Notes: generated from the letters alone by a model not told the origin. Counted from the first letter of the stretch, positions 9,782 to 22,314 are shown. The stretch: 64,000 bases of DNA from Macrostomum hystrix (GCA_950097015.1 CATNEN010000007.1:1364001-1428000), one strand, 5' to 3'. Made by a program: numbers and translations.

Positions 9782-11149
9782 ACTAACAGGCCTGGTCAAG
9801 TCAGATTTACTTCTAATTTGCCGTGATTCTAACTATTTCATGTTATTTTTTATCCACACAAAGTTTTACCTCTACATTTTTTAAAAACATGAAAAATGTA
9901 AACCTGTACTATATTCGATAACTTAAACCTTACTAAGTACATGCATATTCACAGCGTTTTTTGAACAAAATCATACTTTATTTTTACGAAATAAAATAAA
10001 TAACTACTGCAGATTCTAACTTGAAGCAAGTCGTCTGTACTCATAGATAGCACATTAGGTAATTGGCACATTACAATTATAGCAATGACTTCGAAATTGG
10101 CTTCTAGACTCTACTAGCCAGGACTTCGTACAGTATAGATAGAAGAAGCATATATCTAGACTTATAGATCAAAAGTTCTAGCTGGACCATGAAAGGGCCA
10201 TTTTTAAAGTCTTCATCCAGTTATTTTCTCTCTCTCTCCCTATTTTTCTGAGCTTAAAACTTAGAACAGAGCTCAATCTTTATCATCAGGAATTTCGTCA
10301 TCATTTCGTTCTGAAGGCATTCTATTTTAAAAGTACTGTTTACGACAAGTCTATTTTAAGAAAAAAATCAAAAGCTGAAAATGCAGACGCCTCCAGCCAT
10401 CTTAATTGCGGATTTGCTCATCTACCACAGAGCTAGACTCCAGTGTTAATTTATTGAATTCCTGGATGTTAAATAGCCCCTAGACAGCCTTTGTATTCAT
10501 CCACTGTACACTGGTAGAAAGTACAAGCTATAAACAAAAACAGGAAATTATTATTATATATAACTGCATAGTAGATAGCAATATGGTCCTATAATTTGCA
10601 TTAATTTTGTCTATTGTCATTCGACACAGCTTTATTTCGAATAAGAATACTGTTAGCAACGAGACACAATCATTTTTTAATTTCGTGTTTCAGCAAACCA
10701 ACTATGAAGCAATGCGTTGAGTATTTTGAATCGATAAAACTATGCAAAAGGTATATTTTAAATGAAAGCATTCAGTAAGCAGAAGAATAGGTACTGATAT
10801 GTTTACAGACCAGATTTACATAACTGCAATTGACAAGCATGGTCATTTAAGTATATTGTTAGTTTTGTTGAAGAATTGGGCTTCATGGAACAGATATCTG
10901 AGCGTTAACAAAAATTCACTTTTGTTAGTATCGAACAATTGCGCTAGCTTCTTAAACAGTTACATTTTCGGTAACATTACAACATTTAAAACTTCAAAAA
11001 GCACACAAAAAAACATATTTTACATTGACGCTGCTAAAACTCGTCATTACTACTATCAGAGCTGCGCTAGTAGACTGTTGCGACTTTTGAAAATGAAAAT
11101 TAGAAAACAGCCTGCATAAAACCAGAGGCGAGTCTATTAAGTACAAAGT
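9782..11149. other. Intergenic DNA between the small membrane protein and BCKDK 3' end
   Basis: Probable 3' untranslated region of the upstream gene, with AATAAA-like words near 9988-10003. A 106-codon frame at 10799-11119 has no family resemblance, lies in AT-rich sequence and is opposite the expected 3' untranslated region of BCKDK. Nothing else recognised. Confidence 0.5.
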
Positions 11150-12505
11150 TCAAATTCGGAAGGTGTCGCCGCGGCCGTCGATGTGCTGCAGGCGCAGATA
11201 GAAGTCCGAGCCGATGCCCTGCATGGTCTCGAATGTGAGCTCGCCGCCCAGGTATCTGGCGTAGGCGCGCGAGGCCGGCAGGCCGAAGCCATAGCCGTGC
11301 ATGGAGCCGGAGGTGCGCGACTCGGAGACGCGGTCAAGGAAGGAGTCCTGCTGCTCGCTGGACTCGGCGGTGGAGAAATTGTAGTCGAAGATCTTGTTTA
11401 CTATATCGTGAGGAATTCCGCCGCCTCTGTCGCTGATTCTGCATTGGTTGGGATTACAGTTGTGTTTTTCTATACATATCGTTTGTGATAAAAAATAAGT
11501 GCACAATAATACTACTAATGAATGTGCTCTTAGTAGTGCAAGTAGCGCATTTTTTCTCCCTAAATCTCACCTGATAATGAAGTCAACATCGTTGTTAGCA
11601 ACGGTAACTCGCACCTCTGGCATCGGTCCGGATCGACCTTTGTGAAATTCGACGGTGGCGCGAAACGCGTTTTTCAACAGTTCCGTGAGTACATACTCAA
11701 CCGGCTGCTGAATGTAGGAGAAGGCAGCCCGGCTGCCATTGCCATCAACTCGAAGCTGCGGCGCCTGGCCGTACTTCATGTCGCACATGCGGGCAACCAG
11801 AGCGGCGCGGCTCTCAACAAGGTCGCCGGGGCAGAACCGGGTGCCAACGATGCCGACAAAGTCAGGCCGCTCCTGCCGCATGGCCAGGTGGTGCTCGCAG
11901 AGCAGCCTGATGCCCAGCCGCGAGGTGAGGGTCTTGTCCAAGAAGGTGCGGACTAGGCCAGGCTCGGCCGTCACGTGCCGGTTGCACTCGCGGAAGCCCT
12001 CGGCCAGCATCGTGACGACATCCTTGTGATCGTCGAGAAGCTGGCGAAGCAGGCCGGAGTACTGGATCTCGTCCTCTGGCTCAGCAAGTTGCGGCGTGTT
12101 GGACAGGATGTGGAAGGCCATGAGGTACAGGTCGTGCACGGCTAGCAGAGTCGGATGGCAGCCAACAACGAATGGCAAGGCTCGGAAGTCGGCCACGCGG
12201 TGGGCGATGCGGACTGGCAGCTCGCGCTGAAGGTACTGGGCGGAGCGGAGCAGCTGATGACTGTCAGCGGATCGGCCGGAGTAGAGCAGGGAGGCTGGAG
12301 TTAATCTGACGGAGTTCTTGGCGGAGGCGGCGTCCACGGCGGCCTGGTTGTAGTAGTGAGAGCAGGCAGCGGAAACCGACGGAGAAGCAGCTGCCATCGC
12401 GGTGGCTACGGCTGCTGTTGTGCCGTCCAAGTGGCCGGGACTGCTCAGGGGCGGTGTGATGCGGGACAAGGCCCGATAGGAAACAAGCTTGCTAGCGCGA
12501 CTCAT
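11150..12505 (-). CDS. BCKDK: Branched-chain alpha-ketoacid dehydrogenase kinase, two exons, 407 aa
   Basis: Mitochondrial matrix protein kinase that phosphorylates and inactivates the E1-alpha subunit of the branched-chain ketoacid dehydrogenase complex, controlling Leu, Ile and Val breakdown. Exons on the minus strand: 12505-11571 and 11438-11150. Donor AG|GTGAG and acceptor TGCAG|A rejoin one Arg codon. The product of 407 aa compares with 412 in human. The N-terminus [15 protein letters not shown] is basic and Ser-rich, like a mitochondrial presequence; this start is preferred over an upstream in-frame Met at 12619. Residues about 60-230 form the BCDHK/PDK helical domain ([39 protein letters not shown]). 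Residues about 270-395 form the GHKL ATPase: N box [13 protein letters not shown]1 box [15 protein letters not shown], and G2 box [18 protein letters not shown]. The C-terminus [15 protein letters not shown] fits BCKDK rather than pyruvate dehydrogenase kinases. All expected catalytic motifs are present. Confidence 0.95.
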
Positions 12506-14093
12506 GCTTGTACTGGGTTCGATACGCGCGAATGTACAAATAAGAATTGACTGCGGCTTCGGATAAATCAGATAATTGAGTGTCAGTTTCTCGTTGCCTT
12601 CTTCTTTATTATATGGCAAACGGGTAGCCCAAATTTGAACACGAGGCTAACGTGTGATGGATAAAAACTATGGCTAAAGCAGCTCACACTGACGCGCCAA
12701 CCCCGAATTTGCAACTGTTCTATTTTTAGCCACATTACAAACGCCCTCTTGCTATGACGACCTTCATTTCGGAGTGTACACTGGTGTACATTGATTGAGG
12801 GGGTGTGCGATTGTCTCCAGAACATTTTTCTCCTTCACGCCCCTGTCGCGTGTCTGGAAGAAATCGCGGTTTTTCAAGGCAGAGGCGAATATAGTAAATG
12901 AAGAGAGTTGGCTGTACATTTGTACACGCCCTCCTATTTGCTTTGTAAGGTCTGAATCATATTTCAGCTACGAAAGGACAGGAAAAAGGTTGACAATAAG
13001 GGCTAATCTATATAGCATATATAAATAGCATACTGTGAATAGAAAATGCAATTGGTTTCCCTTAATTCCTAATCTTATCTCCGAATCGCAGTATAAGCTA
13101 CACTATGCTGTCATAAATACAGAAATACAGAAACCTGTTCCGTGTCTAACAGGCCACTCACCTCTTCTGTGTCTAACAGGTCACCCGTGTCTTTGTTAGT
13201 CGCTCAGATAAGGAAACTTTCTCGTAGAATAAATCACGGAGAATGAGTATCCCTAACGATGAAATTGGTACAAAGATATTTCGAATAAGAATACTGTTAG
13301 CTATGTTTGTTTGTCAGAAAAAAGTACCGAAGTTCCAGACACACTACTTTTAAGTTTTGTTTAAGTAGTTTATGTCGCAAGTGAGGAGACAAGTCAATCA
13401 CACAATTTTGCTTCTTTCTACTCTTTTTCTTCAGAAAGAAGAAAATTTCTGAAATAACCTACCTTTTATGACCTTTTCTTAGTCTAAGCCTATTCATGTA
13501 GCTGATAATGTGTACCCAGATACCGCATAGCGACAGAGCTAGGTCTCAGATTAAATTTCAACAAATTTCGCTCCAAAACTGCAGCCAATATAGACTAAAC
13601 AGCAGCAATAGCTATAGACTTAAGCTTAACTTTACACTTACTAATTACAGCCATTTGAGTTTGGCTTACAAAATTTGTGGCATTCATCTGATTATTGATA
13701 ATCGAGCTTGCAAAATGCGACACTGATTTGACCGATTTATTGTTGTGGGAAATCGACAGAAGCTATTAATGCATGCTAGTGATATGACAACTTGGGGTAC
13801 CGATTATCAAGGTGAATTGCTTTGATCAATTATATAAGAAGCATTATAACAATAATATAATAATTTGACTGGCAAAAGTGGTCTCTAAACCACAGGCTAG
13901 AGCTAACTACAGTATTCATTTAGCCACCTAAATCTCTGAATTGAGCAGGTAAAGCAAGACTTTTGTATAAAATGGAATTTAGAATATTAATTAGCTCTTT
14001 AATATAATATATAGCCAGGTAAAAGGGCTTCATTCGTGTTCAAATGGTGCACGTAGATTAATTAGCATATTGTTTGAAAGCAGACACGTCGAC
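12506..14093. other. Intergenic DNA upstream of BCKDK
   Basis: Holds the presumed BCKDK promoter, but no clear TATA or other element can be called. Two or three GTGTCTAACAGG words at 13140-13190 match the unit of the minisatellite at 15909, 2.7 kb away. Short frames (12583-13028, 13508-13726) show no family resemblance. Confidence 0.5.
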
Positions 14094-15408
14094 TCCTAGA
14101 ATACTATTCTCGAGAAATATTATTGCTCTCAAGAAATCTCAGTCTCTAGAAATCACAGTCTCTAGAAATCTCAGTCTCAAGAAATCTCACAGTCTCAAGA
14201 AATCTCACAGTCTCTAGAAATCTTAGTCTCAAGAAATCTCAGTCTCAAGAAATCTCACAGTCTCAAGAAATCTCAGTCTCAAGAAATCTCACAGTCTCAA
14301 GAAATCTCAGTCTCTAGAAATCTCAGTCTCTAGAAATCACAGTCTCTAGAAATCTCAGTCTCAAGAAATCTCAGTCTCAAGAAATCTCACAGTCTCTAGA
14401 AATCTTAGTCTCAAGAAATCTCAGTCTCAAGAAATCTCACAGTCTCAAGAAATCTCAGTCTCAAGAAATCTCACAGTCTCAAGAAATCTCACAGTCTCTA
14501 GAAATCTTAGTCTCAAGAAATCTCAGTCTCAAGAAATCTCACAGTCTCAAGAAATCTCAGTCTCAAGAAATCTCACAGTCTCAAGAAATCTCAGTCTCTA
14601 GAAATCTCAGTCTCTAGAAATCACAGTCTCTAGAAATCTCAGTCTCAAGAAATCTCAGTCTCAAGAAATCTCACAGTCTCTAGAAATCTTAGTCTCAAGA
14701 AATCTCAGTCTCAAGAAATCTCACAGTCTCAAGAAATCTCAGTCTCTAGAAATCTCAGTCTCTAGAAATCTCAGTCTCAAGAAATCTCACAGTCTCTAGA
14801 AATCTTAGTCTCTAGAAATCTCACAGTCTCTAGAAATCTTAGTCTCTAGAAATCTCAGTCTCAAGAAATCTCAGTCTCTAGAAATCTCAGTCTCAAGAAA
14901 TCTCACAGTCTCAAGAAATCTCAGTCTCTAGAAATCTCAGTCTCTAGAAATCTCAGTCTCTAGAAATCTCAGTCTCTAGAAATCTCAGTCTCAAGAAATC
15001 TCACAGTCTCAAGAAATCTCAGTCTCTAGAAATCTCAGTCTCAAGAAATCTCACAGTCTCAAGAAATCTCACAGTCTCTAGAAATCTTAGTCTCTAGAAA
15101 TCTCACAGTCTCTAGAAATCTTAGTCTCTAGAAATCTCAGTCTCAAGAAATCTCAGTCTCTAGAAATCTCAGTCTCAAGAAATCTTAGTCTCTAGAAATC
15201 TCAGTCTCAAGAAATCTCAGTCTCAAGAAATCTCAGTCTCTAGAAATCTTAGTCTCTAGAAATCTCAGTCTCTAGAAATCTCAGTCTCTAGAAATCTCAG
15301 TCTCAAGAAATCTCAGTCTCTAGAAATCTCAGTCTCTAGAAATCTCAGTCTCTAGAAATCTCAGTCTCTAGAAATCTCAGTCTCTAGAAATCTCAGTCTC
15401 TACTCAGT
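14094..15408. repeat. Minisatellite, 16-18-bp unit (TCTCAGTCTCTAGAAA)
   Basis: About 1.3 kb of tandem units alternating between TCTCAGTCTCTAGAAA and TCTCACAGTCTCAAGAAA forms. Higher-order order is visible: blocks around 14150-14330, 14330-14460 and 14480-14620 repeat the same series of variants, so units were amplified in groups. The right end becomes homogeneous for the TCTCTAGAAA form. Confidence 0.95.
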
Positions 15409-15905
15409 CTCAACTGAGATTTGCTTTTTAAGCAACATGAGCTTAAAAACTCGCGGGACGAGAAACTTTCGCGAGGGATAGTGTTTGGAGCTTGCACAGA
15501 GCAAATAATTGAGCACTTTTTGCTCATATTTGGCATTGCTTAATTTGGCTCTCTCTAAAATACATTATGAACGACGCTGTTTAAAACATTCCTTCAATAA
15601 TGCTTTAAGAGCAACGGAGTCCCAGCAACGGCAGCAGGAGCGGAGTTCTGATAACAGGAGAACTGTGGGGTCACAGAAATAACTGCTTTAAGTTCGCCAG
15701 CCTTCTAATTCGCCTTTCGCCATTCTAAAAACATGCCGCAAGCCAGACAGGCACACACAACTGTTGCTTGCGTTAGAGATAATGGGTGGAACAAATGCTT
15801 TATCTGAATTTCACGCGCAGTTGGCCACAGCTCTGACTTTGTGGGGCCAAGTTTGTGAAAAGCGAGCTAGCAGAAGTGCTGCTATAAGCTGACCGCTTTT
15901 CACGA
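15409..15905. other. Unique spacer between two minisatellites
   Basis: About 500 bp of moderately GC sequence (GAGCAACGGAGTCCCAGCAA..., CAGCAGGAGCGGAG) without a convincing open frame, RNA gene or transposon end. Confidence 0.5.
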
Positions 15906-16275
15906 CTCTAACAGGTGATTTTTTGTGTCTAACAGGTGATTCTTGGTGTCTAACAGGTGATTCTTGGTGTCTAACAGGTGACTCTTGGTGTCTAACAGGT
16001 GATTCTTGGTGTCAACAGGTGATTCTTGGTGTCTAACAGGTGATTCTTGGTGTCTAACAGGTGATTCTTGGTGTCTAACAGGTGATTCTTGGTGTCTAAC
16101 AGGTGATTCTTGGTGTCTAACAGGTGATTCTTGGTGTCTAACAGGTGATTCTTGGTGTCTAACAGGTGATTCTTGGTGTCTAACAGGAGATTCTTGGTGT
16201 CTAACAGGTGATTCTTGGTGTCTAATACGTGATTCTTGGTGTCTAACAGAAAATCATTTGTGTCTAACAAGTTAC
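15906..16275. repeat. Minisatellite, 21-bp unit (GTGTCTAACAGGTGATTCTTG)
   Basis: About 17 units of GTGTCTAACAGGTGATTCTTG with one short unit near 16012. Units degrade at both ends. The frames encoding repeated WCLTGDS (plus) and LDTKNHL (minus) are by-products of a period divisible by three. Confidence 0.95.
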
Positions 16276-17023
16276 TCATACTTAGTTTATAAAGTTGTTT
16301 TACAAAAGCGCAACTTGTAATTAAATGAACACAAAACACAGCTATATTTGATCTGTACGCTGGTCAGTACTCAATACGAATTAAAAAAATTGTGAAACAC
16401 AATAATCACCAAAGAGCAACGTAATGTACGATCGTAAGTTTCCATCTCTATGGCGAAAGCAGCGACTGAAAAATAGCTTTAAAGACTACTCATATATGGG
16501 GTTATATGGGGTGATAAAGACAAGATAAACAGGTAGACTTCAAGAGAGCATTTTGTAATTGGCCAGTTCTGACTAAACTAACAATGCAACACTAAATAAA
16601 TAGCGATAGTTTGATTAGAAACCTGAACTTTTAAATGAAACAAGCGTTATAACAAATCGATCAGAATTGACAAAAATTGCATTTTTTCAGGATTTTTCGA
16701 ATCAGTTATTTAAAATAGCAAAAAATTGACACAAAACTATTTGAATGAATATACGTAGATTTTCTAGAATCGCGGATTCTCTAATTACGGATTTCCCTCA
16801 AGGAGTTCCCTAGGATTTTCTAAAACGTCTTTTCTGAAATATGGTTTCCTGAAATCGCCAAAGCATGCTTTGGTCCAAAATGAGGACAATTCTATAAAAT
16901 CACTGCCTTCCATAAAATACTTTCCGGGCTAAGATTCGCCATTGTTGGGATTTTTTGAGTCAGGGATTTAAACAAAGTAAGCGTTTTCCCAAAAAAAATA
17001 AAATATGGATTTCTCTAAAGTCG

Positions 17024-17290
17024 CTTCCCTAAATGGGTTTCCCTAAAGGGGTTTCCCTAAAGGCGTTTCCCTAAAAGCGTTTCCCTAAAAGGGTTTCCCT
17101 AAAGGGGTTTCCCTAAAGGGGTTTCCCTAAAGGGGTTTCCCTAAAGTGGTTTCCCTAAAGGGGTTTCCCTAAAGGGGTTTCCCTAAAGGGGTTTCCCTAA
17201 AGGGGTTTCCCTAAAGGGGTTTCCCTAAAGGGGTTTCCCTAGAGGGGTTTCCCTAAAAGGGTTTCCCTAAAAGGGTTTTCTAAAGCGGGT
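17024..17290. repeat. Minisatellite, 15-bp unit (GGTTTCCCTAAAGGG)
   Basis: About 17 units of TTTCCCTAAAGGGG with single-base variants. Degenerate relatives (TTTCCCTAAAG, TTTTCTAAAAC, TTTCCTGAAAT) extend outward to about 16790 and 17410, suggesting a longer older array whose centre was recently homogenised. Confidence 0.9.
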
Positions 17291-17410
17291 TTTCCAAAAT
17301 CGGATTTCCCACAACGGGGGTTTCCTTAAGTCAGGATTTGATTTCCCCAGAAGGAAATCCATATTTAAGTAAGATGGACTTCCTTAAAAAAGCGATTTTC
17401 CGGGTTACGA

Positions 17411-18171
17411 TTCGACCTTTATAGGATTTCTTCATTCTGGTAATGCAATTATCTCGTAAAAAAGGATTTTAGGAATAAAGTTTTCTTAAATAAGCACACA
17501 CTTAAATCGATAGATAATAAAAGATCTAAAAAATTATTGTGAGCTAGTAAAAAACTTACAACTGACTATTACGGCACACTATTGCAATTAGTACTGCAGG
17601 TAGAAAGATCAGGCAAGATACAGTTAAATAAAGTGATAAAAAATCAATCAAAGCCTACGAAAGTATGTGAAATATTTATTTTCTGGCAAAATTTCATAGC
17701 ACTAAAATTGTGCAAAATTGCGGTAGCAAATGGAACAGAAGACAGGCCGAAAATGGTTCCTTATATCCAGAAAGTCGTAACTTGTTCAAGCGCGTCTTAA
17801 AGTACATGAAAAAGAAACTATTTGAGCAGAACTCAAGCTATTGGACCGGCAATATTTAGTTTTTGTTTTTCTTACTTTCGACTTTATATAAATTATTAGA
17901 ATCGCATTTTTAATTCGAATTGGCGCAAAAAAGCCATCCCTGACGCGAGTCCGAATTGAAGAATTTTAAGTACGCCCTCGTCACAAAAAAAGTTGGCGTC
18001 GATTTGAATTTCTAATATATAAGTAAAAATGAATTCGTCAATTGAGCAAATTAACGTACCGCCTGGCTGGACGAATTACAAGCCATCGGAGAACGGGGCT
18101 CAGATGGCTTGCAATTAATTATCGTAGGTGACGAACACTTACGAAACATTCGACATTGTAGAGGCCGCCAT
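17411..18171. other. Intergenic DNA and CLIC 3' region, with one hairpin
   Basis: Mostly AT-rich. A 14-bp inverted repeat (AATTACAAGCCATC at 18074-18087 against GATGGCTTGCAATT at 18103-18116, 13 of 14 paired, 15-nt loop) lies about 55 bp past the CLIC stop codon and could form a hairpin in the 3' untranslated region. The 72-codon frame at 17582-17800 is unsupported. Confidence 0.45.
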
Positions 18172-20438
18172 CTAGATGCCGCCTGTGCCGCCAGTCTCGC
18201 CTAGAAGCGATCGTCGATTGTCCATCAGGGTGGGCTGAGCGCGAATGCCCGGCAGCAGCTCGCGCGGCACTTTGTCGTAATAGAGCTGCAGGATGTCACG
18301 GTCGGCTGGGCAGCTGGTGCGGAATGCGGGGCAGTCCGTGTACATGCCCAGCAGGTAGTCCTGCAGGTGGCGCAGCTCCTCCGGGATCACGAAGCCGCGA
18401 TAGAACTGCCACGGGATGGATTAGGGGCGGTTGGCAGATTAAGGATCGAGGATTAGAGATTAGACATGGAGGATGATGAATTGGTTGGGCGGTTGATGAA
18501 TTGGTTGGGCGGTTGATGGATTTGGTAGGGCGGGTGATGGATTAGGTAGGTCGGGTGATGGATTAGGTAGGGCGGGTGATGGATTAGGTAGGTCGGGTGA
18601 TGAATTAGGTAGGGCAGGTGATGGATTAGGTAGGGCGGGTGATGGATTAGGAAGGGCAGGTCATGGATTAGGTAGGGCGGGTGATGGATTAGGTAGGTCG
18701 GGTGATGGATTAGATAGGGCGGGTGATGGATTAGGTAGGGCGGGTGATGGATTAGGTAGGTCGGGTGATGGACTTGGCAGGCCGGGTGTTGGATTAGGTA
18801 GGGCGGGTGATGGATTAGGTAGGGCGGGTGATGGATTAGGTAGGGCAGGTGATGGACTTGATAGGGCAGGTGATGGACTTGGTAGGGCAGGTGATGGATT
18901 AGGTAGGTTGTGTGTTTATTTATCTTGTCGGGTGTTTATTGAGCAGGGTGGGTGTTTATTAGGTAGGTCGTGTGTTTATTAGTTAGGGCGTGTGTTTATT
19001 AGTTAGGGCGTGTTGTGTTTATTATGTAGGGCGGGTTTTTATTAGGTAGGGCGGGACACTAGTGGCAGGGACTCTAGTGTTTAAGATCTCTTAGAGCAGG
19101 CTAAATTGATTCTCACCTCTCCAGCCAGCCTCACGTGATGCAGCTTGGGCATGAGTTGGCAGTCAGCGTAGGTGATCTCATTCGATAGGAGATAGCGGCA
19201 GGGTCGAAGGCCCAGGAAATTGTCGATCCGACGCAGCGAACTGATCAGCGGGCCGCGGTTATCCGTCTTTAGCATCAGGCTGAAGTCCTTGTACAGATCG
19301 CAGATGGCCTTCTCGGCGCTGGCTTCATCGCGCGAATCCCTCGGCAGGGCCAGGTTGGGGCACCCCCAGAAAGCCATGAGCTGCTCGATCTCGTCGTTGG
19401 TGTCGGCTGCTTCGACGAGCCATTTTTCGCTGATTGGAGCGAAGCCGCGTTTGATCACGCTGGCCACAGGTAGTCGCCGGCTAACATTCAGAGCCAAGTA
19501 GGACTCCGGCGGCACATCCGGGTTGACTGTGGTGACAAACAGCTCGATGTACTTTTTCTCTGCCAGAATGTAGAAGGCCATGAACCATTGCTGGCTGATT
19601 GGGCAGGAGCCCTTCTCTTCCCGGGAGATCTGGGACGCCTGTGGTTATTTTTTGTCCCTCATTTAGCATTTTTTACTAGATATGCAAATAATGTGAGTAA
19701 TAAAAATGTAAAAAATGTATTAAAATGGTTCAGAACATGCAACATATGAATTTTTATTAAGTTTTTATTCTCACAATAGCTACATAAAGCATTTACATAG
19801 TAATTTCCATGCATGATGTGCCAGTACCATAGGAAACTGGAACTCATAATATTTAATAAAATGCCTTCTTTTTTATATCGACAATTGATTTATTTAAATG
19901 TATCTATCTTTAAACAAATGTTATTTTTTTAACTTCAAGTGAAATATTTTATGAACAGTTTATTAAAACTTACAAAAGGTAATAACACGCTTACAATTCA
20001 TATACCCAATTTCTTCTAAATTATTTTATATTTCAAAGTTAAGAGTTGATTCGCAACTAAAAAGTATGTGAAACAGTTAATAATATATTTTAAGAATAAC
20101 TAAATCCAGGATATACAACAAGAACGTCTACAGCTAACTATAATAGCGACACTGGCTATCCATTGCCCAGCACACGAAATAAAAGGACATACATAAAAGA
20201 AAAATACAATATAAAAATCTAACAAACGTTGCATACAATAAAATTCTAACATAATAAATTTTACTTTAATAAATTTTTAATAATGTTAATAAAAATCTAA
20301 CAAACGTTAGAAGGCAACAAAAATGTTAAATATCATGATATATTTGCTTACCTTTATAAATAGCTCAATATGTGGGATTTCATTGCCCTCACTACCATTT
20401 AGATTTGCGGTCGAGATTTCTTCTGTTGTTAATGCCAT
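18172..20438 (-). CDS. Chloride intracellular channel protein (CLIC/EXC-4 type), complete, three exons, 280 aa
   Basis: CLIC proteins are glutathione-S-transferase-fold proteins that exist in soluble and membrane forms and act in tubulogenesis and redox/ion processes. Exons on the minus strand: 20438-20352 (29 codons), 19638-19117 (174 codons) and 18405-18172 (77 codons plus TAG); all junctions are phase 0 with GTAAGC, GTGAGA donors and CACAG, GGCAG acceptors. The join gives IELFIK followed by ASQISREEKGSCPISQ, the thioredoxin-fold start and glutaredoxin-like site, here CPIS (Cys first, Ser last). The helical C-terminal half has YLLSNEITYADCQLMPKLHH, then FYRGFVIPEEL and SCPADRDILQLYYDK, all family signatures. 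Length is normal for the family. An upstream in-frame Met at 20576 exists, but the 29-codon start fits better. Intron 2 carries the 21-bp minisatellite. A diverged paralogue's 3' end is at 27.66-28.50 kb and 58.98-59.91 kb. Confidence 0.9.
18475..19060. repeat. Minisatellite, 21-bp unit, in CLIC intron 2
   Basis: About 24 units of GGATTAGGTAGGGCGGGTGAT with variants (GGTCGGGTGAT, GGCAGGTGAT), passing into a related (G)TGTTTATTAGGTAGGGCG form after 18900. It lies wholly between CLIC exons 2 and 3. Confidence 0.95.
19640..20351. other. CLIC intron 1
   Basis: AT-rich intron bounded by the GTAAGC donor (minus strand, at 20351) and CCACAG acceptor (at 19639). A 10-bp word (AACAAACGTT) recurs at 20221 and 20299. 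No other feature seen. Confidence 0.7.
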
Positions 20439-20821
20439 GCTTCTTACGAATTTGCTTCGTTTGCTAAGAGCGTACGTGTTTCTAAAAAACGATGCCTCCT
20501 TTAAACTTAGTTTATCTATTTTCGAATATAAAAAACTTATTTGAGAATCAAAACCTGGAATGAGAAACCCATTCACAATTTAAAGTCGCGGCTAATTTCA
20601 AGTTTACATTGGTATTGTCGTTATAACAAATTAGAAAGAGTGACATTATTAGTTATCATTACTAAGATATTAACTTCAGTATTCAAAAGCTTTATTATGT
20701 AAATAAACTATTTTACATGCTCTACAGCTAATAAAATCTCAAAGCTTTATGTCAACGGTTTTGCGGAAATATAATGACTGCAAGCACATATTCCCTCAGA
20801 TCCTCAGGCTGAGCACATATT

Positions 20822-20965
20822 CAGTGGCGTAGCGAGGGGGGTATCGGCCGACACCCCAAAATTTGATGTCTCTTCGAAAGAAATGAATTAATTGTTTTTT
20901 TATTCTGGATACGCTGGATAGAACCAAAACCGATGTCCCCAAAAGAAATCCTGGCTACGCCGCTG
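20822..20965. mobile_element. hAT-type MITE, 144 bp, with 8-bp target duplication
   Basis: Termini CAGTGGCGTAGCGAGG and CCTGGCTACGCCGCTG are inverted repeats (14 of 16 match). An exact 8-bp duplication CACATATT flanks it at 20814-20821 and 20966-20973. CAGTGGCGTAGC is a terminus seen on many short hAT-type elements in animals. No coding content. Confidence 0.85.
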
Positions 20966-21084
20966 CACATATTTAAGCATAATTAATATAAACTTAAAAT
21001 AGACTACTTCTGCTTATTTGTATTATATATTTTCTATATATATTTAATATGTATATTGTATATACAGAATATTATATTTAAAAC

Positions 21085-21400
21085 AGTTAAGCCAGATTTG
21101 CAGCCGATGGCGCAGCCAAAGCTATTGCGCGGGGGCTCCAAAATGCGAAGCTTATATTTAATTAGTCCCATTGACTGAGGGGGCCCCTCTGACAGCCACA
21201 TATCTAACCAAATTTCTAAACCAGCAGATTTTTTACTACACATTTTGCAACTGGTTGAACTGAAGCATTGGGGATTGAGCGTCTCGCTCAAGGACAACTT
21301 TTTGCTCTGGACTGAGATTCGAACTGCCGGCCTGTTAGCTAAAAAAAAAGTCCGAAGCTCGAATTGCTCCCATTGAAGCCAAAGCTTTCAGACAAATTAG
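21085..21400 (-). repeat. Probable tRNA-derived SINE
   Basis: On the minus strand an A-box-like TGGCTTCAATGGGAGC is followed by a B-box-like GCAGTTCGAATCTC (about 21305-21320). Downstream comes TTGTCCTTGAGCGAGACGCT, which resembles the central conserved motif found in several animal SINE superfamilies (TTGAGCAAGGCACTTAA type). The 3' end is not defined. Confidence 0.45.
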
Positions 21401-22314
21401 AGACGTAGACAAGTTCACGATATTCTTTTGTCACTTTTCCTTTAATTACTTTCTTCTTCATTTAATTTCAAAGAGAATTGCTATTGAATTGACGGCTCAG
21501 TTGCTGGTTAAACAAAAAGTTGGCAGAAAGTTAAACGGATAGAACATATAGAAAACAGATAGAACAGAGAAGTTAAACAGAGGGCTCTCTTGACTGGTTA
21601 GCAAGTTCTTTTCATTTAGATTTAATTTTTTTCGTGAAAATACATGTGCAAAAATACGTCTGCAGCAGACAAAACGAAGAGAAAAATGTCTAACTAATCA
21701 GTAACAAAATAATTATCGACAAGAAGCCTTCAAGTACAGTTGCCTTTCGCGAGGCGCCAGCTCGCGGCCGCCGGCTAGCCGACACTTCCACTAGTCAAAA
21801 AATACTCGGCTAGCCGGGTGAATCCATGTGGACCCACGGGGGGGTAGGGGGTAGGGGGTAGACTTCCGATAAATTTTACATGGATCATGCTACTCGTCTA
21901 CTGCAAGTAGAAAGTATGAAATATGAAGTATGTAACTGGCTATCTAAATATTTTTCCTTTGCACTGATAATCATTTATTTCCAAACATATAGGCAAGCAA
22001 ACCACAGTTCATACTAATTAATACAATACAACTAAAGCTGAATGAGTTTAGATGGGACTTACTGATTAAGTGGATTTTACGTGTAATAGATATATGACGC
22101 TTTTCTATCGTGCTAAGTAAGAACCAAGAAGTGATCACCCCGTCTCAAACAAATGATACTTCCACCTTAACAGCGAGGGCTTAATGGCTTATCAGAAGCC
22201 AGAACTAAAATTACAACACATCCACTGTATAAAATGGCTATAAAACGAAATAATTAGTAAATATTTAGCATCACAATAAAATATCGGATCAAAAAAACTC
22301 ATTAGTAAAAATAA

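Noticed and set aside
10799-11119. 106-codon frame as a gene
   Set aside because: AT-rich composition, no family resemblance, no splice or conservation support, and it lies opposite the BCKDK 3' region.
17024-17290. Telomere-like CCCTAAA words
   Set aside because: The period is 15 bp with TTTCCCTAAAGGGG units, not a 6- or 7-bp telomeric repeat, and the array is internal.
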